Source: Acidimicrobiia bacterium (GTDB lineage Bacteria; Actinomycetota; Acidimicrobiia; Acidimicrobiales; Bin134). From it: a DNA stretch of 64,000 bases. The stretch is from contig JAJDUJ010000018.1 in NCBI GenBank assembly GCA_022826705.1, positions 62,001 through 126,000 on the forward strand, given 5' to 3'. Within the stretch, counting starts at the first letter, position 1, and each line of letters starts with the position of its first letter. A program made the translations under genes and the position numbers. The notes below the pieces were generated by a model. It worked only from the letters and a program-made list of their open reading frames with translations, was not told the DNA's origin and made no database searches. Positions 32,759 to 41,257 of the stretch are shown in pieces.

Positions 32759-34171
32759 TCAGCGCAGCTGGGCCTTGGCCTGTTTCTTGTACGCGGCGAG
32801 TTGAATGCGCTCTTCTCGCTGGTTGTAGAAGTCATCGAGCGGATAGCACCCCGAGATGAGGCCGCTACGAGGGGCGGTAGTGCAATCGGAGAAGGTGCGG
32901 CAGATGAGGCGCCGGTCGAGTTGGCGACCGGCCATCACGTCGGCGGGCATTTGGGGGTACGACAGGATCATGCGGCCCAAGCCGATGGCGTGGGCTGTGC
33001 CCTGGGCGACGAGAGCTTGGCCGACATTGGGCAGCCATTCCTGGAGATAGGACAGGCCGGCGGCCACCACTGTTGTGTCCGGGTGTTGGCGGGTTATCTC
33101 GGCAGTGCTGGCGATCAGTCGGGCCACCCCCTCCAGGGGATCCTCGGGGGGCTGGTAGCCGTCGGAGGGCGGGAAGTAGGCGGGCCGCTGGATGTGGGGG
33201 ACGTAGTACGGGCTGCCCGCGGTGGCGCACACCAAGCCGACGCCCAATTCACCCAGCATGTCGAGCACCTGGTGGGTCTCGGCTAGGTCGATGCCCACCC
33301 CCGAGCCGTCGCCCCCGAAGGCCAGTGGATAGGGGCCGGAAATTTCGGGAGTGCCGACGCCCTCGCGGCCCGCGGTGTGGGGGACGAAGTCGAACAGCGA
33401 AAGGCGAACGGCCACCCCCAGGGTGGGGGCTTTGGCGCGGATGCCGGCGATGATGGATCGCAGGAAGCGGGTGCGGCCCTCCAGGTTGCCGCCGTAGGGA
33501 CCGGGGCGGTCGATGGCGGAGAGGAACTCGTGTCCCAGATAGCCGTGGCAAGCCTTGATGTCGACGAAGTCGAACCCGGCCTGGTGGGCTAGCACCGCCC
33601 GGTGGATGAACTGCTCCACCATCTCGTCGAGCTCGTCGTCGGTGAGCACCTCGGCTGCGCCTGATGCGACCCGGGCATCCAGCAGCGGGTGCTGGTACAC
33701 CGTCTTGGGGGCGGGGCTGGCGGCGGTGGGGCGGGCGTAGCGGCCGGAGTGGGTGAGCTGGAGCAGCGCTACTTGCGACGGGTCGAGCCGGGCTCGCAGG
33801 GCGGCGAAGTCGTCGACGGTGGTCTCGTTGAGCACCAGTTGGCGAGGGTTGGCCCGGCCGTCGGGGCGGATCGCGGTGGCCTCGCCCCACACCAGTCCGG
33901 CCTCGCTGGCTGCGAACCGGTCCCAGCGGCGGCGAACCAGATCAGAGGGCCGCCCGTCGGTCTCACCGTCCCATCCCTCCATGGGCAGAACCGCCCAGCG
34001 GTTGGGGGTGGTGTGAGTGCCGGCTGAACCGTCGGTGATGGCCAGGGATTGGGTCAGCGGACCGGTGGGGTCCGCCTCGTCGTCGAGGGGCATTTGAACG
34101 CCCAGGCTCTCGAGATGGCTGCGCAGCGCGGCCACGCTGGTCAAGTTCTTCACTTGGGTCCAGCGGGGCAT
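32759..34171 (-). CDS. Old-yellow-enzyme-like NADH:flavin oxidoreductase
   Basis: A 470-residue FMN TIM-barrel protein. The family motif appears as DIKACHGYLGHEFLS (catalytic HxYxxxxF-type region), with LTHSGRYARP before it and IGLGRMILSYP near the phosphate site. A Cys-containing tail (CRTFSDCTTAPR, SGCYP) is longer than in minimal OYEs and recalls 2,4-dienoyl-CoA-reductase relatives, though a full [4Fe-4S] motif is not evident. Enoate or trimethylamine-type reduction is possible. It is the last gene of a leftward operon with a DHDPS-like gene and two sulfatases. Confidence 0.9.
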   Translation of the reverse strand: MPRWTQVKNLTSVAALRSHLESLGVQMPLDDEADPTGPLTQSLAITDGSAGTHTTPNRWAVLPMEGWDGETDGRPSDLVRRRWDRFAASEAGLVWGEATAIRPDGRANPRQLVLNETTVDDFAALRARLDPSQVALLQLTHSGRYARPTAASPAPKTVYQHPLLDARVASGAAEVLTDDELDEMVEQFIHRAVLAHQAGFDFVDIKACHGYLGHEFLSAIDRPGPYGGNLEGRTRFLRSIIAGIRAKAPTLGVAVRLSLFDFVPHTAGREGVGTPEISGPYPLAFGGDGSGVGIDLAETHQVLDMLGELGVGLVCATAGSPYYVPHIQRPAYFPPSDGYQPPEDPLEGVARLIASTAEITRQHPDTTVVAAGLSYLQEWLPNVGQALVAQGTAHAIGLGRMILSYPQMPADVMAGRQLDRRLICRTFSDCTTAPRSGLISGCYPLDDFYNQREERIQLAAYKKQAKAQLR

Positions 34172-34174
34172 GGG

Positions 34175-35098
34175 CTAGAGCACTCCGAGGCGCTCGCCGA
34201 TGTCGCGCAGGATCTCTCGGTCGCTGTCGGGGCGGGTGGGGGCGCCGTGGGGGACGGCGTCACAGCTGGCCCAACCCCGCATCTGCAAGAACATGGCCGC
34301 GCTGTGGCGATAGGCCGGTACGGGTGGGCGGAACGTGAAATGGCCCAGGTATTGGAGAACGTCATTGAGCTGGTAGAAGCCGGGGTCGCCCTCGGCCCAC
34401 AGGCGATCGCGCTTGGCGAATCTGTCGGGGGCGAACGTGGACAGACCCAGCAGGTAGTCGGAGCCGTACATCACCATGTCGATGGCCAGGTCGTTGCCAG
34501 TGAGCACCATGAAGTCGGGGCGCACTTCGTTTCGCAGCGCCAGCCGGTCCCACTCCAGCTCCCGGTTGAGTGACGAGTGCTTGGCCCCGATGCACTGGGG
34601 GATTTCCAGCAGCCCCCGGTAGGTGTCCAGTGACACGATGCGGCCGTAGGGCACGAACATGGGGCCGAGCTCGAACCCGATGAACCTTTCCAGGTGGGAA
34701 GCGATCTGGCCGTGGGCGTCGAGCCAGGCAGCATCGCCGTGGTCGTTCAATCCGTGCGACGGGAAGATCACCGGTAGGCCGCCCCGTTCGGTGATCTCTT
34801 CGGCGGCTCGCCGGTAGGCGTCAAGGTCGAATGTCGCCCCTGGCTCGTCGGCCACGAACGCGCCGGCCACGAAATCGCTGCCGGCGACTTCCTCCGCTCT
34901 GTCGAGTACCCGCTTCCGGTTGACAGGTTCAAGCAGCTGGACGTAGCCGGTATCCATATTCACGGCTGGGGTGAGTCCCGCTTCCTGGGTGCGGGCGATA
35001 TGGGCTTCCAGCGAAGCCCAGTCCACTGCGGCCGAGTCGAGATGGGGCAGCAGAATGGCCGACATCCCGGTGATGGCCCGACCGGGCAAAACCTGCAC
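34175..35098 (-). CDS. Dihydrodipicolinate synthase / N-acetylneuraminate lyase family aldolase
   Basis: A 307-residue TIM-barrel class I aldolase-like protein. The Schiff-base Lys is visible in CIGAKHSS; FGLNDHGD-like and GNDLAIDMVMYGSDYLLG segments fit the fold. The catalytic Tyr region is diverged, so lysine biosynthesis is unlikely; sugar-acid or keto-acid aldol cleavage is more plausible in this catabolic operon. It starts with GTG at 35098, overlapping the sulfatase stop (TAGTG), and ends 3 bases before the OYE-like start, so the three genes are co-transcribed. Confidence 0.83.
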   Translation of the reverse strand: MQVLPGRAITGMSAILLPHLDSAAVDWASLEAHIARTQEAGLTPAVNMDTGYVQLLEPVNRKRVLDRAEEVAGSDFVAGAFVADEPGATFDLDAYRRAAEEITERGGLPVIFPSHGLNDHGDAAWLDAHGQIASHLERFIGFELGPMFVPYGRIVSLDTYRGLLEIPQCIGAKHSSLNRELEWDRLALRNEVRPDFMVLTGNDLAIDMVMYGSDYLLGLSTFAPDRFAKRDRLWAEGDPGFYQLNDVLQYLGHFTFRPPVPAYRHSAAMFLQMRGWASCDAVPHGAPTRPDSDREILRDIGERLGVL

Positions 35099-36621
35099 TA
35101 GTTGTCGACTCCTAGGCGCTCCAGAACGTCATTGGGGATCCCAGACAGGCCGGTGGATGTGTTGTCCCCTGGATGGCGCTCTCGCAGAATTGCCGCCGCA
35201 TCGGATCGACCGGTGGCTTCGAGGCGCTCCAGATATTCGGGCAGGTGCCCCTTGCAGTGGAAGGGGCCGCCTTCGGCCAGCACAATCTTGAGCGGATCGA
35301 CGGGGGAGTAGCTGCGGGTCATCTGGTCGTCAGTCCACGACAGCAATTGATCTCGGCCGTCGGCCATCACCGAGGGGGCCTGGTCGGCCAGGTCGGTGGT
35401 CTCGTGGGGGTCGGCGGCGATGTCGAACAGCATTTCCTCGTTCCAGGCCGCGTGGTAGCCGTCGTGCCAGGTCCGCAGATAGAGGTGGTCGCCCCAGCGG
35501 ACCCCCCGCTGCACCGACCACGCCCCCTGCGAGAGCACTAGGTAGTCCCGTCCACCGTGGTTGCCGGTGCGGACTTCCTCGGCCACCGATCGGCCGTCCC
35601 AGAGGAAGGGGATGTCGATGCCGGCCAGGTCGACCACGGTGGCCCCGATGTCGAGGTGGTAGAGCAGTCCCTCGTGGACTTGGGGTTCCAGCCCCGGCCA
35701 GCGCAGCACCGAGGGGATGTGGCAGGTGGCCTCATCGGCCGCCTGATGGTCGGCGTACACGCCCAACTCGCCGAACGCCTCGCCGTGGTCGGAGGAGACC
35801 AGGATGGCGGTGTCGTCCAACACGCCCTGGTCGGCAAGCGTGTTGACCAGCGTTCCCACCGCATCGTCGGCGTAGCGGATCCCGGTGTCGTAGCCGTCGA
35901 AGGTCTGCTTCACCTCGTCCATGTTCGACAGGTTCCAGGGGTGGCGGGGCGGGGGAGGGCCCCATTCATCGGGTTTGAACCCCCAGGGCTCCTGGGCGGA
36001 ATGCGGCCCGGCCAGCGGCCAGTTGCGGGCCCGCACCTCCTCGGTATGCCATGCCGGGGCCGGATCGCCCTCGAACGGATTTCCGTACTCTTCGGGGATG
36101 TTGTATGGGGTGTGGGGATCCCACAGGTGTACGTGGAGGAACCAGTCTTCCTGCGCGGAGTTGTCGTTGAGCCAACGCAGCGCTCCGGGCAGCACCTGGT
36201 CGGCCCGCTCGCCGCCGAAGCCCCGCATCAGGTTCATCGACTCCATGAAGCCACTGTTCCACCAGGTTGCCGAGTGGCGGAACGGAAAGCTGGAGATAGA
36301 AGCGGTGTGGTACCCCGACCAATAGAAGCGAGAGGCCCAGGAGTTGGCTGCGATCGAGGAGAAGAAGCTCCGCTCCGCCCCCTGAGGCCGCAGGTCGGCG
36401 GCCATCCCCCCGTGGTTGGCCACCCCGTTGCGGATCCCGAACATACCGGTGATCAAGGCGGTGCGGCTCGGCAGGCAGGGCACGTCCGACGCATAGACGT
36501 TGGAAAACCGCACCCCCTCGGCGGCCAGCGCGTCGATGTTCGGGGTGGTGTTGCGGTGATACCCCGCACACCCCAGGTGATCAGCCCGAAGGGTGTCGAT
36601 GTCGATGTAGAGGATTCGCAT
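35098..36621 (-). CDS. Sulfatase
   Basis: A 507-residue sulfatase. It opens MRILYIDIDTLRADHLGC, with the Asp pair for the metal, and has CLPSR (Cys49) as the formylglycine site and ILVSSDHGEAFGE as the second metal site. No signal peptide is seen. It is unlike the pair at 21.9-25.2 kb and closer to heparan/iduronate-type sulfatases. It lies 40 bases downstream of another sulfatase on the same strand, and is coupled to the DHDPS-like gene by a 1-base overlap. The operon suggests stepwise desulfation and carbon cleavage of a sulfated sugar or sugar acid (inference). Confidence 0.93.
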   Translation of the reverse strand: MRILYIDIDTLRADHLGCAGYHRNTTPNIDALAAEGVRFSNVYASDVPCLPSRTALITGMFGIRNGVANHGGMAADLRPQGAERSFFSSIAANSWASRFYWSGYHTASISSFPFRHSATWWNSGFMESMNLMRGFGGERADQVLPGALRWLNDNSAQEDWFLHVHLWDPHTPYNIPEEYGNPFEGDPAPAWHTEEVRARNWPLAGPHSAQEPWGFKPDEWGPPPPRHPWNLSNMDEVKQTFDGYDTGIRYADDAVGTLVNTLADQGVLDDTAILVSSDHGEAFGELGVYADHQAADEATCHIPSVLRWPGLEPQVHEGLLYHLDIGATVVDLAGIDIPFLWDGRSVAEEVRTGNHGGRDYLVLSQGAWSVQRGVRWGDHLYLRTWHDGYHAAWNEEMLFDIAADPHETTDLADQAPSVMADGRDQLLSWTDDQMTRSYSPVDPLKIVLAEGGPFHCKGHLPEYLERLEATGRSDAAAILRERHPGDNTSTGLSGIPNDVLERLGVDN

Positions 36622-36661
36622 AGGGGTGCTTCTTTCGCCTGACGCTTCCAGTATGGGCCAT

Positions 36662-38332
36662 TTATTCCACGACGAAGGTGGCTACCGACTCGGCGCTGCG
36701 CTGGTAGCCGATGCGGTGGGCGACGGCTCTGACGGTGGTCTCGCCGACCGGCAGTCGCAGGGGTTCGTGGTAGAGCAGGCGGCGAGGGGGCTCGCCGCCT
36801 CGGGGATCGTGGCCCAGCGCGGCAGCAAACTGGGCGTCGAGATCGGCCGGGGGGTCGGGCAAGGGGTCGTCTTGGAGTGTGTAGGCGATGGATGCCCCTT
36901 GGGTGCTGCTTTGCAGCTGGAGGATGGCTGGGCCCTTGAACGTGCCGCCCTCGGGGCTGGCCTCGGTGCCGTGGTGTTCGCCGCCCACCACGATGAACTT
37001 GGGGGTGTCGGTGGTGGGCTGCACTCCTCCCGGCCACATCTGGGCCACCATCATGTCCTCGGGCACCATGCCCAGATCGCCCACCTCGCGCTGCCACTGC
37101 TCCAGAGCCGTCCGGTGGCGCTCCAGCACCTCGCGATAGGCCGGGTCGCCGGCCAGATTGTTGATTTCGTGAGGATCGGCCTCGGTGTCGAACAACTCCT
37201 CGGCCGGCCGCTTGTCAGCCATGGCCTGCGCCGGCGGGCCTTCGAGCTTGCCGGCCGCGTACAGCCGCCACATCTCCTGCATGATCGGGTGGTTGTTCCT
37301 AAAGGAATTCCACATCATGTAGGGCCGGGCGGGGTCGTAATGGCGGATGTACTTGAATCGTTGGTCCCGGCTGGCCCGCACGGTGTCGTACATCTCGTCG
37401 TAGCGATCCCGGGAGACGAACACGTAGTCGCGCCCACCGTGGGCGTCTGGACCGAGGAACGGGCGGCCGTGAAGGTGTCGGGGCACTTCGGCGCCGCAAA
37501 TCGATAGCACCGTTGGTCCCAAGTCCATGGTGCTCACCAACTCGTCGCTGATGGTCCCGGGTTCGATCATCCCCGGCCAGCGGACGATGAGCGGGCTGTG
37601 GATGCCGCTGTCGTAGGGCCACCGCTTGCCCCGGGGCAGGGGGCCGTGATCGGTCCACACGAACACCGCGGTTGAGTCGGCCAGCCCGTCCTCTTCGAGC
37701 TCTTCGAGGAGGTCGCCCAGCAGTCGGTCGCAGTGCTCGATGGCCGTGTACACCTGGGCCAGCGACTCCCTCACTTTGGGGGTGTCGGGGAAGTAGGGCG
37801 GCACTTCGATGGAGTCGAGGCTTATGTCGTTTTTGCCGAAGAAGCTCCCCTCCCATCCTGCCATCTCATGGGTTTCGTCCAGGTTGAACACCGAGAAGAA
37901 CGGCTGGTCGGGGTCGGGCCGATCGCGCCAGTGGCCGCCCGGCAAGTCCCAGGCAGTGATGGGCGGGATGAACTGGTAGTCGGTCTTGTTGCGGTTGGTA
38001 CAGAAGTAGCCGGCCGCCCGCAGGTATTCGGGAAAGCAGCGCACGTAGTGGGGGACAACCGCCTCATAGCGGGGAATGCCCTTCCCGCCGTGATGGGGAC
38101 CGCTGTTGGTGCGCATGTGGTGGGTGCCGAGCGTCACCGGGTGCATGCCGGTGATCACCGCGCTGCGCGACGGCGCGCACACCGGAGCGGTGGTGAAGGC
38201 CCTGGTCCAAAGGCCGCCCTCGGAGGCCAGCCGGTCGAGGTTGGGGGTGTGGGCCACCGGGTCGCCGTAGCAGCCGAACCTCGGCGAGCAGTCCTCGAAC
38301 GACACCCACAAGACATTGGGGCGTGTGCTCAT
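36662..38332 (-). CDS. Sulfatase with C-terminal CHB_HEX-like domain
   Basis: A 556-residue sulfatase of the sulfamidase/N-sulfoglucosamine-sulfohydrolase type: WVSFEDCSPRFGCYGD metal site, CAPSR formylglycine site (Cys52) and FVWTDHGPLPRGKRW. After the catalytic part, about residues 455-556 (SSTQGASIAYTL, HEPLRLPVGETTVRAVA) match the small beta-sandwich seen at the end of some hexosaminidases and sulfatases. It opens the leftward sulfatase-sulfatase-aldolase-OYE operon. Its upstream gap, shared with a divergent amidohydrolase, has two inverted repeats. Confidence 0.92.
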   Translation of the reverse strand: MSTRPNVLWVSFEDCSPRFGCYGDPVAHTPNLDRLASEGGLWTRAFTTAPVCAPSRSAVITGMHPVTLGTHHMRTNSGPHHGGKGIPRYEAVVPHYVRCFPEYLRAAGYFCTNRNKTDYQFIPPITAWDLPGGHWRDRPDPDQPFFSVFNLDETHEMAGWEGSFFGKNDISLDSIEVPPYFPDTPKVRESLAQVYTAIEHCDRLLGDLLEELEEDGLADSTAVFVWTDHGPLPRGKRWPYDSGIHSPLIVRWPGMIEPGTISDELVSTMDLGPTVLSICGAEVPRHLHGRPFLGPDAHGGRDYVFVSRDRYDEMYDTVRASRDQRFKYIRHYDPARPYMMWNSFRNNHPIMQEMWRLYAAGKLEGPPAQAMADKRPAEELFDTEADPHEINNLAGDPAYREVLERHRTALEQWQREVGDLGMVPEDMMVAQMWPGGVQPTTDTPKFIVVGGEHHGTEASPEGGTFKGPAILQLQSSTQGASIAYTLQDDPLPDPPADLDAQFAAALGHDPRGGEPPRRLLYHEPLRLPVGETTVRAVAHRIGYQRSAESVATFVVE

Positions 38333-38345
38333 CCTCGTTTCCTAC

Positions 38346-38358
38346 ACCGTGTCACGGT
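38346..38358. promoter_or_regulatory. Inverted repeat ACCGTG-T-CACGGT
   Basis: Perfect 6-bp arms around one base, in the 84-bp gap between the divergent sulfatase (start 38332) and amidohydrolase (start 38417) genes. The site is compact enough for a dimeric regulator. No regulator gene is adjacent. Confidence 0.4.
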
Positions 38359-38370
38359 CTCGGATCATGT

Positions 38371-38387
38371 TTTCACTCAATGTGAAA
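38371..38387. promoter_or_regulatory. Inverted repeat TTTCAC-TCAAT-GTGAAA
   Basis: A second operator-like site with 6-bp arms and a 5-bp spacer in the same divergent gap, 25 bases from the first (centre to centre roughly). It is closer to the amidohydrolase. The two unlike sites may serve two regulators or the two promoters. Confidence 0.4.
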
Positions 38388-38416
38388 CTAACCTCTTGCC
38401 ATAAGGGGGCAGAGCA

Positions 38417-39640
38417 ATGAGCAACATGTCTTCAATACGCGGCATTACCGACAATGGGCGATACATCGTGGTGAGCGCTGACACCCATGGCGGGGGTCGG
38501 CTTGCCGACTACCGGCCGTACCTACCTTCTTCGCTGTATGACGAGTTCGACGCATGGGCTGCGGAGAAGCTGTCCGATGGCGACCAGACCAATCCGAACA
38601 ACTTCGATCACGATCAGCGCCGAGACGAACAGTTTGCCGATGGCGTGGTGGCCGGGGTCGTTTTGCCCAATACCGACACACCGTTCGCATTCAATGTGTT
38701 CGAGAGGGGGCACGGTCGCCGGGAAGTCGAGCTCCAATGGGAAGGCTTCAAGGCTCACAACCGTTGGATGGCCGACCATTGTGCCAGCGACCCAGACCGA
38801 CTCCGCGGGTTGATACAGACCAGTCCGTTTCTTCCCGAGAAGGTGGCCGCCGAAATTCGGGCCATGGCGGCATCCGGGGTGATGACCGGCGGCGTGCTGG
38901 TCCGGGTTGCGCCCCCCGACGGGACCTTTCCCCAACTCTACGAGGAGCATTGGGAACCAGTGTGGGCCGCCGCAGCCGAAGTGGGATATCCGGTCACAAC
39001 CCACGGCGGAAACGCGCCGGTGTACGCCCCCGGTTCTGGCCGGGCCGTCATTGAGCTGGCCGAATACTCATTTTGGACGAAGCGGTCGCTCACCCAGTTC
39101 CTGCTCAGCGGCATCTTCGACCGCTACCGCGATCTCAAGTTGGTGCTCACCGAACAGGGGGTGGGCTGGATCAAAGCTGATCTCCCCATGATCGGCTGGT
39201 TTGCCAAACAAGTGAAGCTCAACCACGACGCCGCGGGCGCCGATCATCTGGAGCGGACCACACGACAGACCTTCCGAGACCAGGTGCGATTTGGCGCCAG
39301 CTTCCCCAGTGCCGGTGAGATCGAATCGTTGGGCGATGACGCGGTCCATCACATCATGTGGGGCAACGACTATCCCCACAACGAGGGCACGTGGCCTCAC
39401 TCAATGGAGGCGTTGCGGGTGGCCTTTGCCGGGCGCGACGCCGCCGATGTGGCCCAGATGGTGTCCACCAACGCCGCCGACATCTACGGATTCGACCTCG
39501 AGGCGCTGGCACCACTGGCCTCGGAGGTCGGCCCCAGGGTGGAAGAAGTCGCCCGGCCCATAGGGGCTGAGGACTATCCGACCGACAGCTACTCCCCGGC
39601 GTTCACCTTGGGATCGGTTGGGATGATGGCGAACGCCTGA
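38417..39640 (+). CDS. Amidohydrolase-2 family protein
   Basis: A 407-residue metal-dependent TIM-barrel protein. The N-terminus IVVSADTHGGG has the first metal motif in a DTHG form; later PVTTHGGNAP, LTEQGVGW and WGNDYPHNEGTW give the other His and Asp positions, with the TNAADIYGF end typical of the family. Members decarboxylate or hydrolyse aromatic and cyclic acids. The ATG follows GGGGGCAGAGC. It is divergent from the sulfatase operon and convergent with the second binding protein. Confidence 0.9.
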   Translation: MSNMSSIRGITDNGRYIVVSADTHGGGRLADYRPYLPSSLYDEFDAWAAEKLSDGDQTNPNNFDHDQRRDEQFADGVVAGVVLPNTDTPFAFNVFERGHGRREVELQWEGFKAHNRWMADHCASDPDRLRGLIQTSPFLPEKVAAEIRAMAASGVMTGGVLVRVAPPDGTFPQLYEEHWEPVWAAAAEVGYPVTTHGGNAPVYAPGSGRAVIELAEYSFWTKRSLTQFLLSGIFDRYRDLKLVLTEQGVGWIKADLPMIGWFAKQVKLNHDAAGADHLERTTRQTFRDQVRFGASFPSAGEIESLGDDAVHHIMWGNDYPHNEGTWPHSMEALRVAFAGRDAADVAQMVSTNAADIYGFDLEALAPLASEVGPRVEEVARPIGAEDYPTDSYSPAFTLGSVGMMANA

Positions 39641-39712
39641 CCACTTTCTGGGTCTGGCGTCGACGAAGCCGGACCTTGTGGCCGTGGACCGGGTATTTGG
39701 TTTGGCCGTCTG

Positions 39713-41257
39713 TCAGCCGCCGGTGTCGATCAAGTCGGAGATGACGACGAAGTCGCCCGCGTTGTCATCACCGGCTTCGGGATCCCATTTCATGAGGACA
39801 ACGCCATCTCGGGCGTCGTATTTCCCGACTCCCAGCGAGGCGAACGCCTCATTGGGCAGCTCGATTGGTCCAAAGCCGTCGATGGCCGCTTGCAGGGTTT
39901 CGTTGGTGAGGTTCGGGCCGGCCGCGGCGGCTAGTTGCACGAACAGGTCGAATACCCGGCACCAACCGCGTACCGGGGTGAACCAGTCGGTCTCGTCTTC
40001 CGGCAGCTGCTCGCTGGGGATCACCTCGATTCCCGATTGGCGCTCGAAGGCGTCTATGCAGTTCTCCGTCCGCTGGTTGTTGTCATCGCCGGCGTATGGC
40101 GAGCCGAGTGTGTAAGCCTCGAAAAAGGCCGGGTCGCTCGAACCTCCCAGGCCATAGGTGAACGTGCCTAGTTCTGCGTTGAACAGCTTGACGTCGAGCC
40201 CGTTCTGGATGAGCTGTTCCACCCCGAAGACATTGTCGCCATCGATGAAGACGGTGTTGATGTCGGCGTTCCGGTAGATCTCCGCAAACGTCCGCCACAC
40301 CGCGGCCCCGGCCTGGGTGTCTCCCGCCGGCACATCGATCACGGTCCGCTCGGCGATTTCCACCCCGGCGGCTTCAAGGGCGGGGACGAGTACGTTGTCC
40401 ACCAATTCTTGGCGTCCGGCACCGGAGTGCACGGCCACATTTCCGAGATCGGTGAGCAGTCCAGCCTTGTCCAACGCGGCCACGAACACCTCCAGCACTC
40501 GGTCGGTGGCGATTTCCAGGTATACCCAGGGGGCATTGGCCCGGGCCCGATCCTCGGCGTTGAACGGGGCTCCGAGGAGCGCAGTGCTGTGGGTTTCGGT
40601 CACACAGATGTTTCCGGCCGGCACCCTGGTGAAACTGCCCAAGACTGCGAAGACCTGCTCGTCCTCGGTGAAGTAGACGCAACCGGCCAGCGATGTGTCG
40701 GTACCGAAGGGAAGGAATTTGTAGGTCACCGTCTCCACCATGCGACCGCAGATTCCCCCGTTGTCGTTCAGCTCCTGGGCTAGGGCCTGGAGAATGACCT
40801 CATTGTCGCCTCGGTCGAGCTGAACGAGCCCCAGATTGCTCAGCTCCGCATAATCGATCTGAGGAGCACCGATCTTTATCGTGTCCGCGGTGACGCCGGT
40901 GGCGGTGGCGCTGAGCTCGCCTTCTCCCTGGCACGTCGGCTGGAAGATGGGATCGGAGATGGCCGCCGGTACCTCTTCGGACAATGCGTCGCTTGATGGC
41001 TCTGGGCCGGCGGTGTCTTCGGGGGCTTCGTCCTCCCCGTCGTCTCCGGTGGTTTCTGGTGCATCGGCGTCATCGTTGATGCCAGTGCCTTCGTCCGTGC
41101 CGGAGTCTTCGGTCGCTGGGGTCTCGGCGGCCTCGGTAGGGGGTGGCGCGTCGGGGGCGGCGCTATCCCTATTGCTGGCCTCATCGCCGGAGTCACCACC
41201 GGCGCAGGCCGCAACGAGCAGGCCCAAAACTGCGAAGAAAACGAGCAGCTTTTTCAT
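39713..41257 (-). CDS. Lipoprotein substrate-binding protein, set 2
   Basis: A 514-residue lipoprotein with signal peptide and lipobox LVAAC (Cys18), then an acidic Asp/Glu/Pro spacer (about 20-95), then a type-1 periplasmic-binding domain (TIKIGAPQIDYAEL, LNDNGGICGR, TVFIDGDNVFGV). The ATG at 41257 overlaps the stop of the LivHMG gene (ATGA). It is therefore the last gene of a leftward MFS-LivF, LivHMG, binding-protein operon, which directly shows that the hybrid transporter works with a binding protein. Four Cys residues are scattered through the ligand domain. Ligand unknown. Confidence 0.92.
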   Translation of the reverse strand: MKKLLVFFAVLGLLVAACAGGDSGDEASNRDSAAPDAPPPTEAAETPATEDSGTDEGTGINDDADAPETTGDDGEDEAPEDTAGPEPSSDALSEEVPAAISDPIFQPTCQGEGELSATATGVTADTIKIGAPQIDYAELSNLGLVQLDRGDNEVILQALAQELNDNGGICGRMVETVTYKFLPFGTDTSLAGCVYFTEDEQVFAVLGSFTRVPAGNICVTETHSTALLGAPFNAEDRARANAPWVYLEIATDRVLEVFVAALDKAGLLTDLGNVAVHSGAGRQELVDNVLVPALEAAGVEIAERTVIDVPAGDTQAGAAVWRTFAEIYRNADINTVFIDGDNVFGVEQLIQNGLDVKLFNAELGTFTYGLGGSSDPAFFEAYTLGSPYAGDDNNQRTENCIDAFERQSGIEVIPSEQLPEDETDWFTPVRGWCRVFDLFVQLAAAAGPNLTNETLQAAIDGFGPIELPNEAFASLGVGKYDARDGVVLMKWDPEAGDDNAGDFVVISDLIDTGG

